A stretch of DNA of 64,000 nt from Paludibacter sp. 47-17 (GTDB lineage Bacteria > Bacteroidota > Bacteroidia > Bacteroidales > Paludibacteraceae), in the NCBI GenBank assembly GCA_001898935.1, contig MKVT01000019.1, forward strand, positions 1 to 64,000, given 5' to 3'. The number at the start of each line of letters is the position of its first letter. Position 1 is the stretch's first letter. A program made the translations under genes and the position numbers. Below are positions 22,701 through 30,738 of the stretch, one piece after another. Under the pieces are notes generated by a model, which saw only the letters and a list, made by a program, of their open reading frames with translations, was not told the origin of the DNA and made no database searches.

Positions 22701-23209
22701 AAGCCGATATCGTATTTTTAGGCACCTCGGATCCCGATTTTTCAGTGGGACTCAACAATACATTTAAACACAAAGGCTTCGATCTGAACATCTACACTTA
22801 TGGTGTTTTTAACCAATTGGCATTCAATGGCGTAAAAAGAAAATATATCGGTTACAGCAGCCATATGGTGGAAGACGGAACAAACCTGTGGGTAGAAGCC
22901 TCCAAACGCTGGTCGTCCGAAAATCCCAATGGTATTTATCCAAGCGATGCTACCAACTCATACATGGGAGCCGATGCCTGGACACTCGAAGATGCCACCT
23001 TCGTCCGTATCAAAAACATCACCCTGGGCTATAACTTTCCAAAACAATTGTTGACGAAAGAAATCAGAAGCGTAAGGGTATATGCCGATGTTCAAAATCC
23101 ATTTTTATTTACCGGATGGGAAGGAATGGATCCTGAAATAGCCGGATCCAATAAGGCTCCCTATCCCAATCAGCGTTCATATTCCATCGGTGTTAACTTA
23201 GAATTTTAA
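19784..23209 (+). CDS. SusC/RagA-type TonB-dependent transporter with STN signalling domain
   Basis: A 1141-residue outer-membrane receptor. A long N-terminus leads into a signal peptide ending near VYAQ. An STN (secretin/TonB N-terminal) domain follows at about 45-106 ('ISLNVKNTSLEEV'-like strand and 'YRFLFNKQLI'), then a carboxypeptidase-like regulatory domain at about 133-210 and the SusC TonB box/plug start 'DEVVVVGYG' near residue 212. The rest is the 22-strand barrel, ending in an aromatic-rich strand ('YSIGVNLEF'). With the SusD partner encoded 14 bases later it should import oligosaccharides. The STN domain marks it as the sensor of the upstream sigma/FecR circuit. Confidence 0.95.
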   Translation: MNLTQQKSAIHQNHMLNKGSFFNFLSITFFLCLFPVFHPVYAQDAEKLSINVKNTSLEEVMNLIESQSKYRFLFNKQLINVNRKVSVNYNSKDIKPILSQLFRNTPDTFSINGNQIVLTVKSDNAQKTAPVKKIDISGKVVDVKGEGFIGATLKIKGTSSGTVSNVDGSFALRVDENAILIVSYIGYLTQEIKVNGKKVFRIVMEEDKKMLDEVVVVGYGTMKKSDLTGAVSSVKTEDLTITSDASIGQLLKGKAAGVTAISTSAQPGGGVRILIRGAASIDASNEPLYVIDGFPISNDSPEPGNGTQYSYGSRSHLNSLNPNDIESIEILKDASATAIYGARAANGVVLITTKRGKSGLKLNYSGSYTAQYIDKPFEVYDATNYMIQTNQILRERWLREKKLYPYGTTDPSTVPAFSGQRFTQDQIDNAGKGTNWWNQIMRPGNVQNHNVSITFGNEKMRSYVSLGLYNNKGVVQGSAIERISSKINLDYTINKYLQAGLSYMGAIINNNNVQMGEGEWGDSNMIMSALLYDPSVPIKDEDGNYSEMSWYANLPNPVSYQEVSDKTKQTRNLSNFYLQIEPVKNMQIKSSIGYDGQSSVRETYFPKVFLLGKNKDGQASIGQASREDMLFNTVATYTFDVETKHKVVLMAGYEYQQFNANGHSLGASDFFTDAFLYNNIGVANQEKYAIGSYRNREVLASYFGRMNYNFLERYLLTLNLRYDGSDKFGKNNKWGFFPSASVGWRLSEEKFMKGFEQLSNLKVRISYGQTGNSSIGSNAFAFYDPSSNRFAFDSSPVTGVELSQIENNDLKWETTTELNLGLDFGFFNSRISGSFEFFNKTISDLLGSRDLRSWMVVPTVSANLGQTQSRGIELTLNTVNIKTHDFQWSTDFTFTRYRDRWKERSPDVVLSPWQKVDDPIRAIYYWQTDGIIQIGETVDHMPNAVPGNAKVKDVNGFDENMNYTGYPDGIINEADIVFLGTSDPDFSVGLNNTFKHKGFDLNIYTYGVFNQLAFNGVKRKYIGYSSHMVEDGTNLWVEASKRWSSENPNGIYPSDATNSYMGADAWTLEDATFVRIKNITLGYNFPKQLLTKEIRSVRVYADVQNPFLFTGWEGMDPEIAGSNKAPYPNQRSYSIGVNLEF

Positions 23210-23223
23210 TAACTCTGCATAAA

Positions 23224-24729
23224 ATGAAAAAACATCTTTATACAATTATCATAGCTGCTTTGCTTGTTGGGCTTCCCTCTTGCGAAGGGAATCTTGAACC
23301 TGAAGTTTATAATCGATTATCGCCCGGCAATTATCCTGAAACGGAGGAAGATTATCTGACATTGGTGAATAATATTTACGGACAATTCAGGTATAATAAT
23401 GCCTGGTATCGTTACTCCTGCGATCCGCAATCACGCCTGATTCTGGGGGAGATCGGCACCGACGAATTGTACATACCCTGGGAGTGGGCGCAACGTCCTC
23501 AGTCGACTTTCGATTTTAATCCGGGCTACGATTTGTTTCATAATTTTTATACCAGAATGGTGCCTTCGGTCACTAAGGCTACTTATACCCTGGCGTTGAT
23601 TGAAGAGTCGGATTTAGAGGAACAGATGAAAAACAGATTAATGTCGGAAGTAATATGCTGCAGGGCGCAATGGTTGTACGATTTAGGTTCCTTCTACGGT
23701 CCACCTCCGGTGGTGCTCGACAAAGAGAAAGCGAAAAATCCGAAGGAACTGTACTTTCCGCCCCGTTTGTCGGAAGAGGATTATCTGGCTTTTGTAGAAG
23801 CCGATATTACCTATGCCATGAAACACCTCCCTGTAAAGTATGAATCCGGAGCCGACTATGGAAGATACACAAAGGGGGCTGCCGCCAGTATCCTGATGAA
23901 GATGTACATGCAGCACAAGCGTTTTGAAGATGCGGTGAAAATATCCGATAGCATTCTGACCTACGGCTATGGTCTTGTAAGCGAGTATTCAAAAATATGG
24001 GACATCAGCAACGAGAAGAATGAAGAATGCATTTTTGTGCTGACAGCCCCGAGCAAAGAACATGTAAATGCCAATATCTACAGGGCACATGTCCTGCCAT
24101 CCGACTGGGTTTCATTAACCGGAGCCAAGGTGGTTGCCTATGATGGATACCGTGTCCCATGGGCTATCTACGACAAGTTTGACAAGGAAGATAATCGCTT
24201 GTCGACCTTGATTAAGGATTATTATATCCTGAGAAATAAAGTTCCGACACTGGTAGATGGCCGGAAAACCGGACGTTTGCGCAACGGAGCAATCCCTCTG
24301 AAATATGGTGAAGATCCGGCATCGGACGGATTATTCTGCGGTACCGATGTGGTTTTGATCCGATATGCCGATATCTTGTTACTCCGCGCCGAAGCTCTCA
24401 ATGAACTCCACGGACCTAATCAGGAATCGATCGACCTGATTAACCGGATTCGCGATCGCGCCTTCAACAATAATCCGGCAAAAAGGGTGAATCTGGCGAT
24501 GTTTGCCGACAAACAAAGTCTGAAGGACTATATTCTTCAGGAACGTCAGTTTGAACTGTTGTTTGAGGGAGAACGGCGGGCCGACCTTATCAGGCACGAT
24601 AAATATATAAAACAAGCTCAGGACAGAGGAGTGACCAATGCGCAGCCCCATCATGTACGTTACCCGCTGCCAAGCTTTATTATCATTGAAGGACAAGGAA
24701 ACATCAAACAAAATTACGGCTATAATTAA
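23224..24729 (+). CDS. SusD/RagB-type outer-membrane glycan-binding lipoprotein
   Basis: 501 residues with a lipobox (LPSC, Cys20), so it is lipid-anchored at the cell surface. The family's landmarks are present: TPR-like helices ('EVICCRAQWLYDLGSFYGPPPVV', 'AASILMKMYM'), 'VLIRYADILLLRAEALNEL' and the C-terminal 'LQERQFELLFEGERRADLIR'. It forms the lid of the SusC barrel encoded just upstream and captures the glycan. Spacing of 14 bases shows co-transcription. Confidence 0.94.
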   Translation: MKKHLYTIIIAALLVGLPSCEGNLEPEVYNRLSPGNYPETEEDYLTLVNNIYGQFRYNNAWYRYSCDPQSRLILGEIGTDELYIPWEWAQRPQSTFDFNPGYDLFHNFYTRMVPSVTKATYTLALIEESDLEEQMKNRLMSEVICCRAQWLYDLGSFYGPPPVVLDKEKAKNPKELYFPPRLSEEDYLAFVEADITYAMKHLPVKYESGADYGRYTKGAAASILMKMYMQHKRFEDAVKISDSILTYGYGLVSEYSKIWDISNEKNEECIFVLTAPSKEHVNANIYRAHVLPSDWVSLTGAKVVAYDGYRVPWAIYDKFDKEDNRLSTLIKDYYILRNKVPTLVDGRKTGRLRNGAIPLKYGEDPASDGLFCGTDVVLIRYADILLLRAEALNELHGPNQESIDLINRIRDRAFNNNPAKRVNLAMFADKQSLKDYILQERQFELLFEGERRADLIRHDKYIKQAQDRGVTNAQPHHVRYPLPSFIIIEGQGNIKQNYGYN

Positions 24730-24786
24730 CGCTTTCTATTATCATAAAACAACTAAAAATCAGTATTAATTTTAAATTATCTAGTC

Positions 24787-25866
24787 ATGAAAAAAAACTA
24801 TTTATTTTTAATTGCTTTGGTATTCTCGGTATCATTGTACGCACAGCAAATCACAGGCCTGCAGGTTCTGGAGGTATTGGCAAGTGACGACTTTGAAGAT
24901 GATGCAGCATGGGTCAATTTTGATCAGCAAACAGGTATTGATGTGAAACTGAACAATGCATTAGGCGGCACCCAGGAGTTTAACTGGTCGAACGATTGGG
25001 GTGGCGCCTGTGTGCATGGTGGAAAAAGTGCAGTGAGTGGAAATAATTGTATTCAGTTGCATTGGGGTGGCACAGTCAGATTACAGGGATTTGAAATCAA
25101 CCCCGACAAAGTATATCAACTGGAAGTAATGGTGCATCCTCTGGGTGGAAAATCAGGAGAATGGAACAACTGGGGAGCTGTGCACCTGTTTATCTTCGAT
25201 CAGTCGAACGTATGGCAGACACAGGGCGTCAGAGTGAGAATAAGTAATAATGGCGAAGGGGGAAGTCCTGCCTTGCTGGCACTTGATGTCTGGGAAGGAG
25301 AGCAGGGAACGGAACGTCCGGTGAATCTTCTTCAATTTTCAGATAAATGGACGGAATACACGGTTGATGATGCAAAAGACGGCACACCCAATTTCTGGAT
25401 ACCCTTAAAGCTTGTTTTCAAAGGTGAAGGATCGGTTGAAAAACCACTCATCATCGATTTTTATCTGAATAATAAATTTGTCGCCACACAAACATTTGAT
25501 GATATTTACTGGCTCGGCGATAGTATGATCGGTATTCAAAACGGATCAGACAATGCAGATGTCTGCCGGTATGATAATATCAAATTATCGGTACTAGGAC
25601 TGGGAACAGGCCTGGAACAAACCCTTGCGGAAAAAATTTCAGTTGCTCAGTTAACCGACGGCAATCTGCAGATTGACAGTGAAATGCATGGAGAAAATAT
25701 TGTCTACACGGTGTATAATATCTCCGGAATTGCACTGAAGAAAGGTAATCTTTCGAACCGGATTACAGTAGTTAATTCGGACGATCTGACTTCAGGAGTG
25801 TATATCGTACAGGTAAAGGATAATCACAGCGGAAATTCGACCACGACTCGTACCATCATAAAATAG
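24787..25866 (+). CDS. Secreted protein with C-terminal T9SS sorting domain, unknown beta-sandwich
   Basis: 359 residues with a signal peptide (residues 1-19). Residues about 30-275 look like a beta-sandwich rich in Trp and Gly ('DAAWVNFDQQTG', 'GGKSAVSGNNCIQLHWGGTVRLQGFEI', 'VCRYDNIKLSVLG'), the build of carbohydrate-binding modules and laminin-G-like domains, but no family is recognised. The last 75 residues are a type A sorting domain ('VYNISGIALKKGNL', 'LTSGVYIVQVKD'). Its place after susCD suggests a surface glycan-binding protein. A hairpin terminator follows directly. Confidence 0.7.
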   Translation: MKKNYLFLIALVFSVSLYAQQITGLQVLEVLASDDFEDDAAWVNFDQQTGIDVKLNNALGGTQEFNWSNDWGGACVHGGKSAVSGNNCIQLHWGGTVRLQGFEINPDKVYQLEVMVHPLGGKSGEWNNWGAVHLFIFDQSNVWQTQGVRVRISNNGEGGSPALLALDVWEGEQGTERPVNLLQFSDKWTEYTVDDAKDGTPNFWIPLKLVFKGEGSVEKPLIIDFYLNNKFVATQTFDDIYWLGDSMIGIQNGSDNADVCRYDNIKLSVLGLGTGLEQTLAEKISVAQLTDGNLQIDSEMHGENIVYTVYNISGIALKKGNLSNRITVVNSDDLTSGVYIVQVKDNHSGNSTTTRTIIK

Positions 25867-25873
25867 TAAGCTA

Positions 25874-25926
25874 AGCCGAGCCGGTCCGATCGGTTACTTT
25901 CAGACCGACTCGGCTGTTATAATTTA
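25874..25926 (+). terminator. Hairpin terminator
   Basis: AGCCGAGCCGGTC (25874-25886) pairs with GACCGACTCGGCT (25903-25915) with a single mismatch around a 16-base loop. An AT-rich tract (TTATAATTTATTTTT) follows. It would stop or reduce transcription before the beta-helix gene, which starts 18 bases after the right arm, so the downstream enzymes may be expressed at a lower level than susCD. Confidence 0.7.
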
Positions 25927-25932
25927 TTTTTC

Positions 25933-27954
25933 ATGCAAAAATCTGTCTTCTTAATATTTCTTTCTATCCTACTATCCTACAGCATTTTCTCTCAGGAGTT
26001 GAATCTGAATGAGCGATGCCAGGCACTGCTCTCAAATCCGGAGACAGGAATGGTACCATCGGTCGACGGGACTTTCGACGCTGCTGTGGCCGAACGAAAC
26101 ACCAAAGCGATCACAACCGCCCTGAGCCGTTTGGGGAAAACGCAGGATTTGTTACTGCCGGAGGGAATTTATTACGTTACTACTATTCTTGTTCCTAAAA
26201 CAATAAGAGATTGTACGATAGCCGGTGCCGGCATTGGGACGACTACGTTGATACGTACCCCTTTTTCCTGGGATAACAATACGCAAGGCGATTGTCCGCT
26301 TCGCACCGAGGTTTTTTTGGCTGAATACGTAACCGGATTCGAATTGCGCGATATGACCCTCGACGGGAGCAGTCAGTTTATGGCTATATCGGGCTATGGA
26401 CAATGGAATACGGCTACAGGAGAATTCTCGAACGGTCTGCCTCAATTTCCAACCTATAAAACCAACGATTCTTACACAGCTTCTGCCGGAAGCCTGGTAT
26501 CCATCCGGTTAAGCAACGATATCGCTTTCGAGGGGGTAGAGTTTAAGAATGGATATGGCTGGTGTATTCTGTTAGGTAAAATCAACGGATTCACTATGCG
26601 GAATTCCATCATTGACACGGGTAATTTATCCACCGAATTCAAGGGACATTTTAATGCACCGCCCAATAATCAGGTAATGCATATGCATACCTCGCAGGAT
26701 GGACTCCACTTGGTAAACGTAAGTAATGTGTTGATCGAATATAACGATATACATTCCGAGGACTCGGCAATTGCCATTGAATTCAATCCTTCGTGGAACT
26801 GGGGTGGATATGATATTGTAGAAAATGTGGTTGTACGAAATAATTACGTGAGCACTATAAGTCCTTCCGATCCGGAGAAATTAATGAACGACGACGATGT
26901 ACTATACGGGACAGGGCTGGCTGATGCATGGATGGGACAAAGTGCGGTGGATATTTTTTACAATGAACATTTTGATGCACAAGGCACTAGCTATTACGAC
27001 GGCAGGACATATTTCAGGAATATCGAGATCAGTGAAAATGCTTTTGAGAACGTGCGGCAGGGGGTACGATGTGGCTTCTTTATCGGCGCTTCATTAGGGC
27101 ATTTTAATCACCGGATATTTAATCTTACCATAAAAAACAACACACCTGAATACAGGGCAGGAAGAAACAAGGACAGGCCGGCCGGTATCCGTAATGTATT
27201 TAAAAACACGCATGCCAATTCGTGGAATAAATCGGGAGGGGCCGGTATTGCGGTACGTTATACCGACTCTCTCACTATTTCGAACAACCACATCGAAAAT
27301 TGTGTCGGAGGACTGGGGATCAGTATCGAAAACGTGACGGATTTTACGATTGTAAACAACTATATTGATAAAATCTCGGGCAAAAGTCTCGGCGATCTGG
27401 GATCGCAGTGGAACGGAGGCGAAGGTATCAGGATAAACAACCGCTATCTGACAAGCGATCCGAATATGGATAAGGGCTATTTTAACGCAGGTTATTTTCG
27501 GGTAGAAGGCAACAGGATCGGAGAGGTCGAAACCACTAAGATCGCGGTGCTTACGACCAAAAACGGGACGATTAAATTAGACGCAAATCACGACCTGAAC
27601 GGTATAGCATTGTGCGCACTGGAAAATGGAATATACAGGGCCAATGTAACGGGAATCGACTGGGGTGGCGAATGCAGCACATCCGTAGGCGGGATCTCCG
27701 GCAATCAGCCCGATTTTATATTGCATCCCGGCAATCTCGTTTCCGGCGATCTGATTATAGAACCGGCTCAGCCCATCGCTGAAAACGCAATGGTTGATTT
27801 ATTCAACATGCAAGGAAAAAACATCTACACCAATATTTTATCTGCCGGGTCGACTTTAGTGCCGATGCACCATTTATCCAACGGAATATACTTGTTATCG
27901 GTGGATGGACAAAAGGAAAAACAACTTATAAAAATTATAAAACAAAAAAAATGA
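25933..27954 (+). CDS. Secreted right-handed parallel beta-helix protein with T9SS domain
   Basis: 673 residues with a signal peptide (1-20). The middle (about 70-560) has repeated short strands with N-rich turns ('NHIENCVGGLGISIENVTDFTIVNN', 'VVRNNYVSTI', 'NIEISENAFENV'), the pattern of a pectate-lyase-type beta-helix. The C-terminus (about 590-673) is a T9SS sorting domain ('VDLFNMQGKNIYTNIL', 'LSNGIYLLSVDGQKEKQLIKI'). It may be a polysaccharide lyase or hydrolase, or a glycan-binding helix; catalytic residues could not be assigned. Its stop overlaps the next start by ATGA, so the two are translationally coupled. Confidence 0.75.
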   Translation: MQKSVFLIFLSILLSYSIFSQELNLNERCQALLSNPETGMVPSVDGTFDAAVAERNTKAITTALSRLGKTQDLLLPEGIYYVTTILVPKTIRDCTIAGAGIGTTTLIRTPFSWDNNTQGDCPLRTEVFLAEYVTGFELRDMTLDGSSQFMAISGYGQWNTATGEFSNGLPQFPTYKTNDSYTASAGSLVSIRLSNDIAFEGVEFKNGYGWCILLGKINGFTMRNSIIDTGNLSTEFKGHFNAPPNNQVMHMHTSQDGLHLVNVSNVLIEYNDIHSEDSAIAIEFNPSWNWGGYDIVENVVVRNNYVSTISPSDPEKLMNDDDVLYGTGLADAWMGQSAVDIFYNEHFDAQGTSYYDGRTYFRNIEISENAFENVRQGVRCGFFIGASLGHFNHRIFNLTIKNNTPEYRAGRNKDRPAGIRNVFKNTHANSWNKSGGAGIAVRYTDSLTISNNHIENCVGGLGISIENVTDFTIVNNYIDKISGKSLGDLGSQWNGGEGIRINNRYLTSDPNMDKGYFNAGYFRVEGNRIGEVETTKIAVLTTKNGTIKLDANHDLNGIALCALENGIYRANVTGIDWGGECSTSVGGISGNQPDFILHPGNLVSGDLIIEPAQPIAENAMVDLFNMQGKNIYTNILSAGSTLVPMHHLSNGIYLLSVDGQKEKQLIKIIKQKK

Positions 27955-29759
27955 TGGCAATACGATTGAACCTGCGATTTCTTACATTAATAGCTGTCCT
28001 TTGCAGTATGTTCTTTACGGTGGGATGTAAGGATGCAGAAGTGCCCGACGGCATACAGGGGGTCTCGGTAAGTGCAACAACACTTACCATGGGAATCGGG
28101 AAAACCCGTCAGGTTTATGCTTCGGCATTTCCTCACATGCCCGAAGGCGATCAGATCAGATGGTCGGTGGAAAACCCGGCAATAGCTACTGTTGAAGATA
28201 AAGGAACGCATAACGGCATAAGTATGGCAACGATTACTGCTGTAGGATTAGGCAAAGTTGTGGTGATAGCCGAATCGGTAACCGACGGGACTAAAACAGC
28301 AGAAATTGAAGTGGATGTGGTTGAATTTACATTTGAGGATCTGGCAAAAGGTATGGATTATCAATCGGATGAATTGATGACCTACAGCGTACCCGACGGA
28401 TATCCTCAGGAAGGAACTCCGCTGTTCAATGTTGCCATCAACACCAAATTCACAGGCGTTTATACCGATATAAATGCATGGCAGAAACTAGTAAGTTTCG
28501 CTTACTTCGATTTTAATCCGAGCAAGGAAGCAGAAGTGGAAATTACGACGACAAAATCATTCGGGAGTTATAAAATACTGCCGGAATCGGCCAACATAAC
28601 TTCGACCCGGGAAGGGAACGTCATTCGTTTTAAAGTAACAGAAGCATATCAGAACCTCTCGCTTGTATTTGACAACAACTATAAGGGCAATACCCTTCAT
28701 CTTTTTGCCAATGCCATCGATACTGATGCGCCCACCGCATCGAACGATAACCTTATTTATTTCGGGCCGGGATACCATGATCTGGCCAAAACCCATGGCG
28801 GACGGGTAGTGACCGGCAACAAGGATGTGTATATTGCCGGTGGGGCTGTGGTGAATGGAGCGATGGTGGTAAGTGGCAACGGAAATCACGTGAGCGGTCA
28901 TGGAATAATGATGAAGACAAGCCCGAACGACCTGGTACTGATAGCCAATTATGCCAGAAATGCGGTGATTGAAGGAATCATCGTTTGTAGTCACCGGAAC
29001 GGAGGATGGACCGTAGGAATGCATGAAGCTTCGAATATCACGGTACAAAATGTGAAAGTGGTAAGTACACGTTATGCCAGCACCGATGGATTCGACATTG
29101 TAAACTCCAACAATGTGACAATGAAAAACACCTTTATACGTTCGTGCGACGACGGGATTGCCATTAAGGGACTGATCAACAAGATACCATCGCTGTGTCC
29201 TCCAAATGAAAAAATGCTTTTCGAGAAGCTTCAGATATGGAATGACTGCAACAACGCGATGTGTTTAGGAGCCGAAACCAGGGCAAAGCAGTATGAAGAT
29301 ATCCATTTTAAAGACATCGATGTACTGTTTTCATACGACGACCGGGATCATCACGCTACCCTCGATGAACGATCGGTAATGAGCATCGTATGCCTGGAAG
29401 GTACCTACTTCAGGAACATCAGCTGGGAGGACATTCGTGTGAACCGGTGTGAAAGGTTGATTTGCCAGACATTTAAAGACGATTTCTGGTTTGGTTCAAT
29501 CAAGGGCAACCAAAGTACCGAAGGTGGTATCGATGGAGTTACTTACAAGAATATCACCGTAGCTTCGAATAGCGGAAGTAAAATTGCCAATGAGATCTTG
29601 CTCAACGGTTGGTTCAAAGATGGAACGCCCACTAAAACAATCAATAATGTTGTTTTCGAGAATGTAACCATTGAAGGGAAACGGGTGGACAACGAAAGCG
29701 CCATTAAAACAAACAATACTCCGGAACAGCAATTAGTCACCAACTTAATTTTTAAATAA
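27951..29759 (+). CDS. Lipoprotein with Ig-like (BIG2) domain and GH28/GH49-like beta-helix
   Basis: 602 residues. The lipobox is FTVGC (Cys26). Residues about 30-122 are a bacterial Ig-like group 2 domain ('GVSVSATTLTMGIGKTRQVYAS'), about 130-250 a beta-sandwich, and about 255-602 a beta-helix. Asp379 in 'STDGFD' and Asp400/Asp401 in 'SCDDGIAIKG' are 21-22 residues apart, the same pattern as the catalytic aspartates of polygalacturonases (GH28) and close to that of GH49 dextranases. It should cut a glycan backbone or terminal uronic/galactosyl unit at the cell surface. Residues about 130-602 are clearly homologous to the last third of the giant enzyme at 30739. ATGA overlap with the gene before; 1 base to the gene after. 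Confidence 0.75.
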   Translation: MMAIRLNLRFLTLIAVLCSMFFTVGCKDAEVPDGIQGVSVSATTLTMGIGKTRQVYASAFPHMPEGDQIRWSVENPAIATVEDKGTHNGISMATITAVGLGKVVVIAESVTDGTKTAEIEVDVVEFTFEDLAKGMDYQSDELMTYSVPDGYPQEGTPLFNVAINTKFTGVYTDINAWQKLVSFAYFDFNPSKEAEVEITTTKSFGSYKILPESANITSTREGNVIRFKVTEAYQNLSLVFDNNYKGNTLHLFANAIDTDAPTASNDNLIYFGPGYHDLAKTHGGRVVTGNKDVYIAGGAVVNGAMVVSGNGNHVSGHGIMMKTSPNDLVLIANYARNAVIEGIIVCSHRNGGWTVGMHEASNITVQNVKVVSTRYASTDGFDIVNSNNVTMKNTFIRSCDDGIAIKGLINKIPSLCPPNEKMLFEKLQIWNDCNNAMCLGAETRAKQYEDIHFKDIDVLFSYDDRDHHATLDERSVMSIVCLEGTYFRNISWEDIRVNRCERLICQTFKDDFWFGSIKGNQSTEGGIDGVTYKNITVASNSGSKIANEILLNGWFKDGTPTKTINNVVFENVTIEGKRVDNESAIKTNNTPEQQLVTNLIFK

Positions 29760-29760
29760 A

Positions 29761-30702
29761 ATGCATATCATTTTGAAAAACAGCGCATTAACGATCACGA
29801 TATTGTTAATGTTGACTTCCTGTGCTGCAAAGGAAGCCTATATATTCTCTTATTTCAAAGGGAACGGAGAAGATGGATTACACCTGGCTTACAGTGAAGA
29901 TGGTTACCATTGGACCAATTTGTCGGAGGAATCTTTTTTAACCCCTGTTCTGAGCAATGATAAACTGATGCGCGACCCCTGTATTATTACCGGGGGCGAT
30001 GGCCGGTTTCACATGGTATGGACTGTCAGCTGGACCGAGAACGGAATCGGTTATGCTTCGTCGGACGATTTGATTCACTGGTCGGAACAGTTGTTCATAC
30101 CTGTTATGGCACACGAGGATGGAGTACGGAACTGTTGGGCTCCTGAAATTACTTATGACAGAATCAACGATGAATATATGATTTACTGGTCGTCGACGAT
30201 TACAGGTCGTTTTACCGATAAAAACCAGAGCAGTGAAGAAAGTTACAATCATCGTATTTATTATGTTACAACCAAGGATTTTATTACTTTCTCGGAAACA
30301 AAGTTGTTGTACGATCAGGGTTTTAATACAATTGATGCTTCGATTGTATTCCATGAAGGAAAATACCTGATGTTTATCAAAGACGAGACTTTGTCGCCCG
30401 TTCAAAAGAACATACGTATCGCTTCTGCCGATCAGCTGACAGGCCCTTACTCTAAGGCATCGGAGCCGCTTACAGGTCCGTATTGGGCCGAAGGTCCCAC
30501 ATCGGTAAAGATCGGTGACACATGGCTGGTTTATTTTGACAAGTACAAGGAAGGTCGTTTCGGAGCCATACGTTCAAATGACCTTAAAACCTGGGAAGAC
30601 ATCTCGGACCGGATTTCTTTACCTGATAGTATTCGTCATGGCAGTATACTCGAAGTCTCCCCTGAAATCATAGAAAACATCAAGAAAAGTGTGAACCGGT
30701 AA
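29761..30702 (+). CDS. GH43-like beta-propeller lipoprotein
   Basis: 313 residues with a lipobox (LTSC, Cys21). The body is a single five-bladed propeller: 'AYIFSYFKGNGEDGLHLAYSEDGYHW', 'MRDPCIITGGDGRFHMVWT', 'CWAPEITYDRINDEYMIYWSS', 'TIDASIVFHEGKYLMFIKDE' and 'YWAEGPTSVKIGDTWLVYFDKY'. The 'RDPCI' aspartate, the 'APEI' glutamate and the 'EGPT' glutamate fit the family's three acids. Similar proteins act on arabinosides, xylosides or galactosides. It starts 1 base after the preceding gene's stop, so it is in the same transcript. Confidence 0.8.
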   Translation: MHIILKNSALTITILLMLTSCAAKEAYIFSYFKGNGEDGLHLAYSEDGYHWTNLSEESFLTPVLSNDKLMRDPCIITGGDGRFHMVWTVSWTENGIGYASSDDLIHWSEQLFIPVMAHEDGVRNCWAPEITYDRINDEYMIYWSSTITGRFTDKNQSSEESYNHRIYYVTTKDFITFSETKLLYDQGFNTIDASIVFHEGKYLMFIKDETLSPVQKNIRIASADQLTGPYSKASEPLTGPYWAEGPTSVKIGDTWLVYFDKYKEGRFGAIRSNDLKTWEDISDRISLPDSIRHGSILEVSPEIIENIKKSVNR

Positions 30703-30738
30703 TTTCAGTCCTGAATTTATAGTTTGAAAAAAGTATTC

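Noticed and set aside
27951-27954. Frameshift joining the beta-helix gene to the next gene
   Set aside because: Both proteins are complete: the first ends in a T9SS tag and the second begins with its own lipobox. The ATGA overlap is normal translational coupling.
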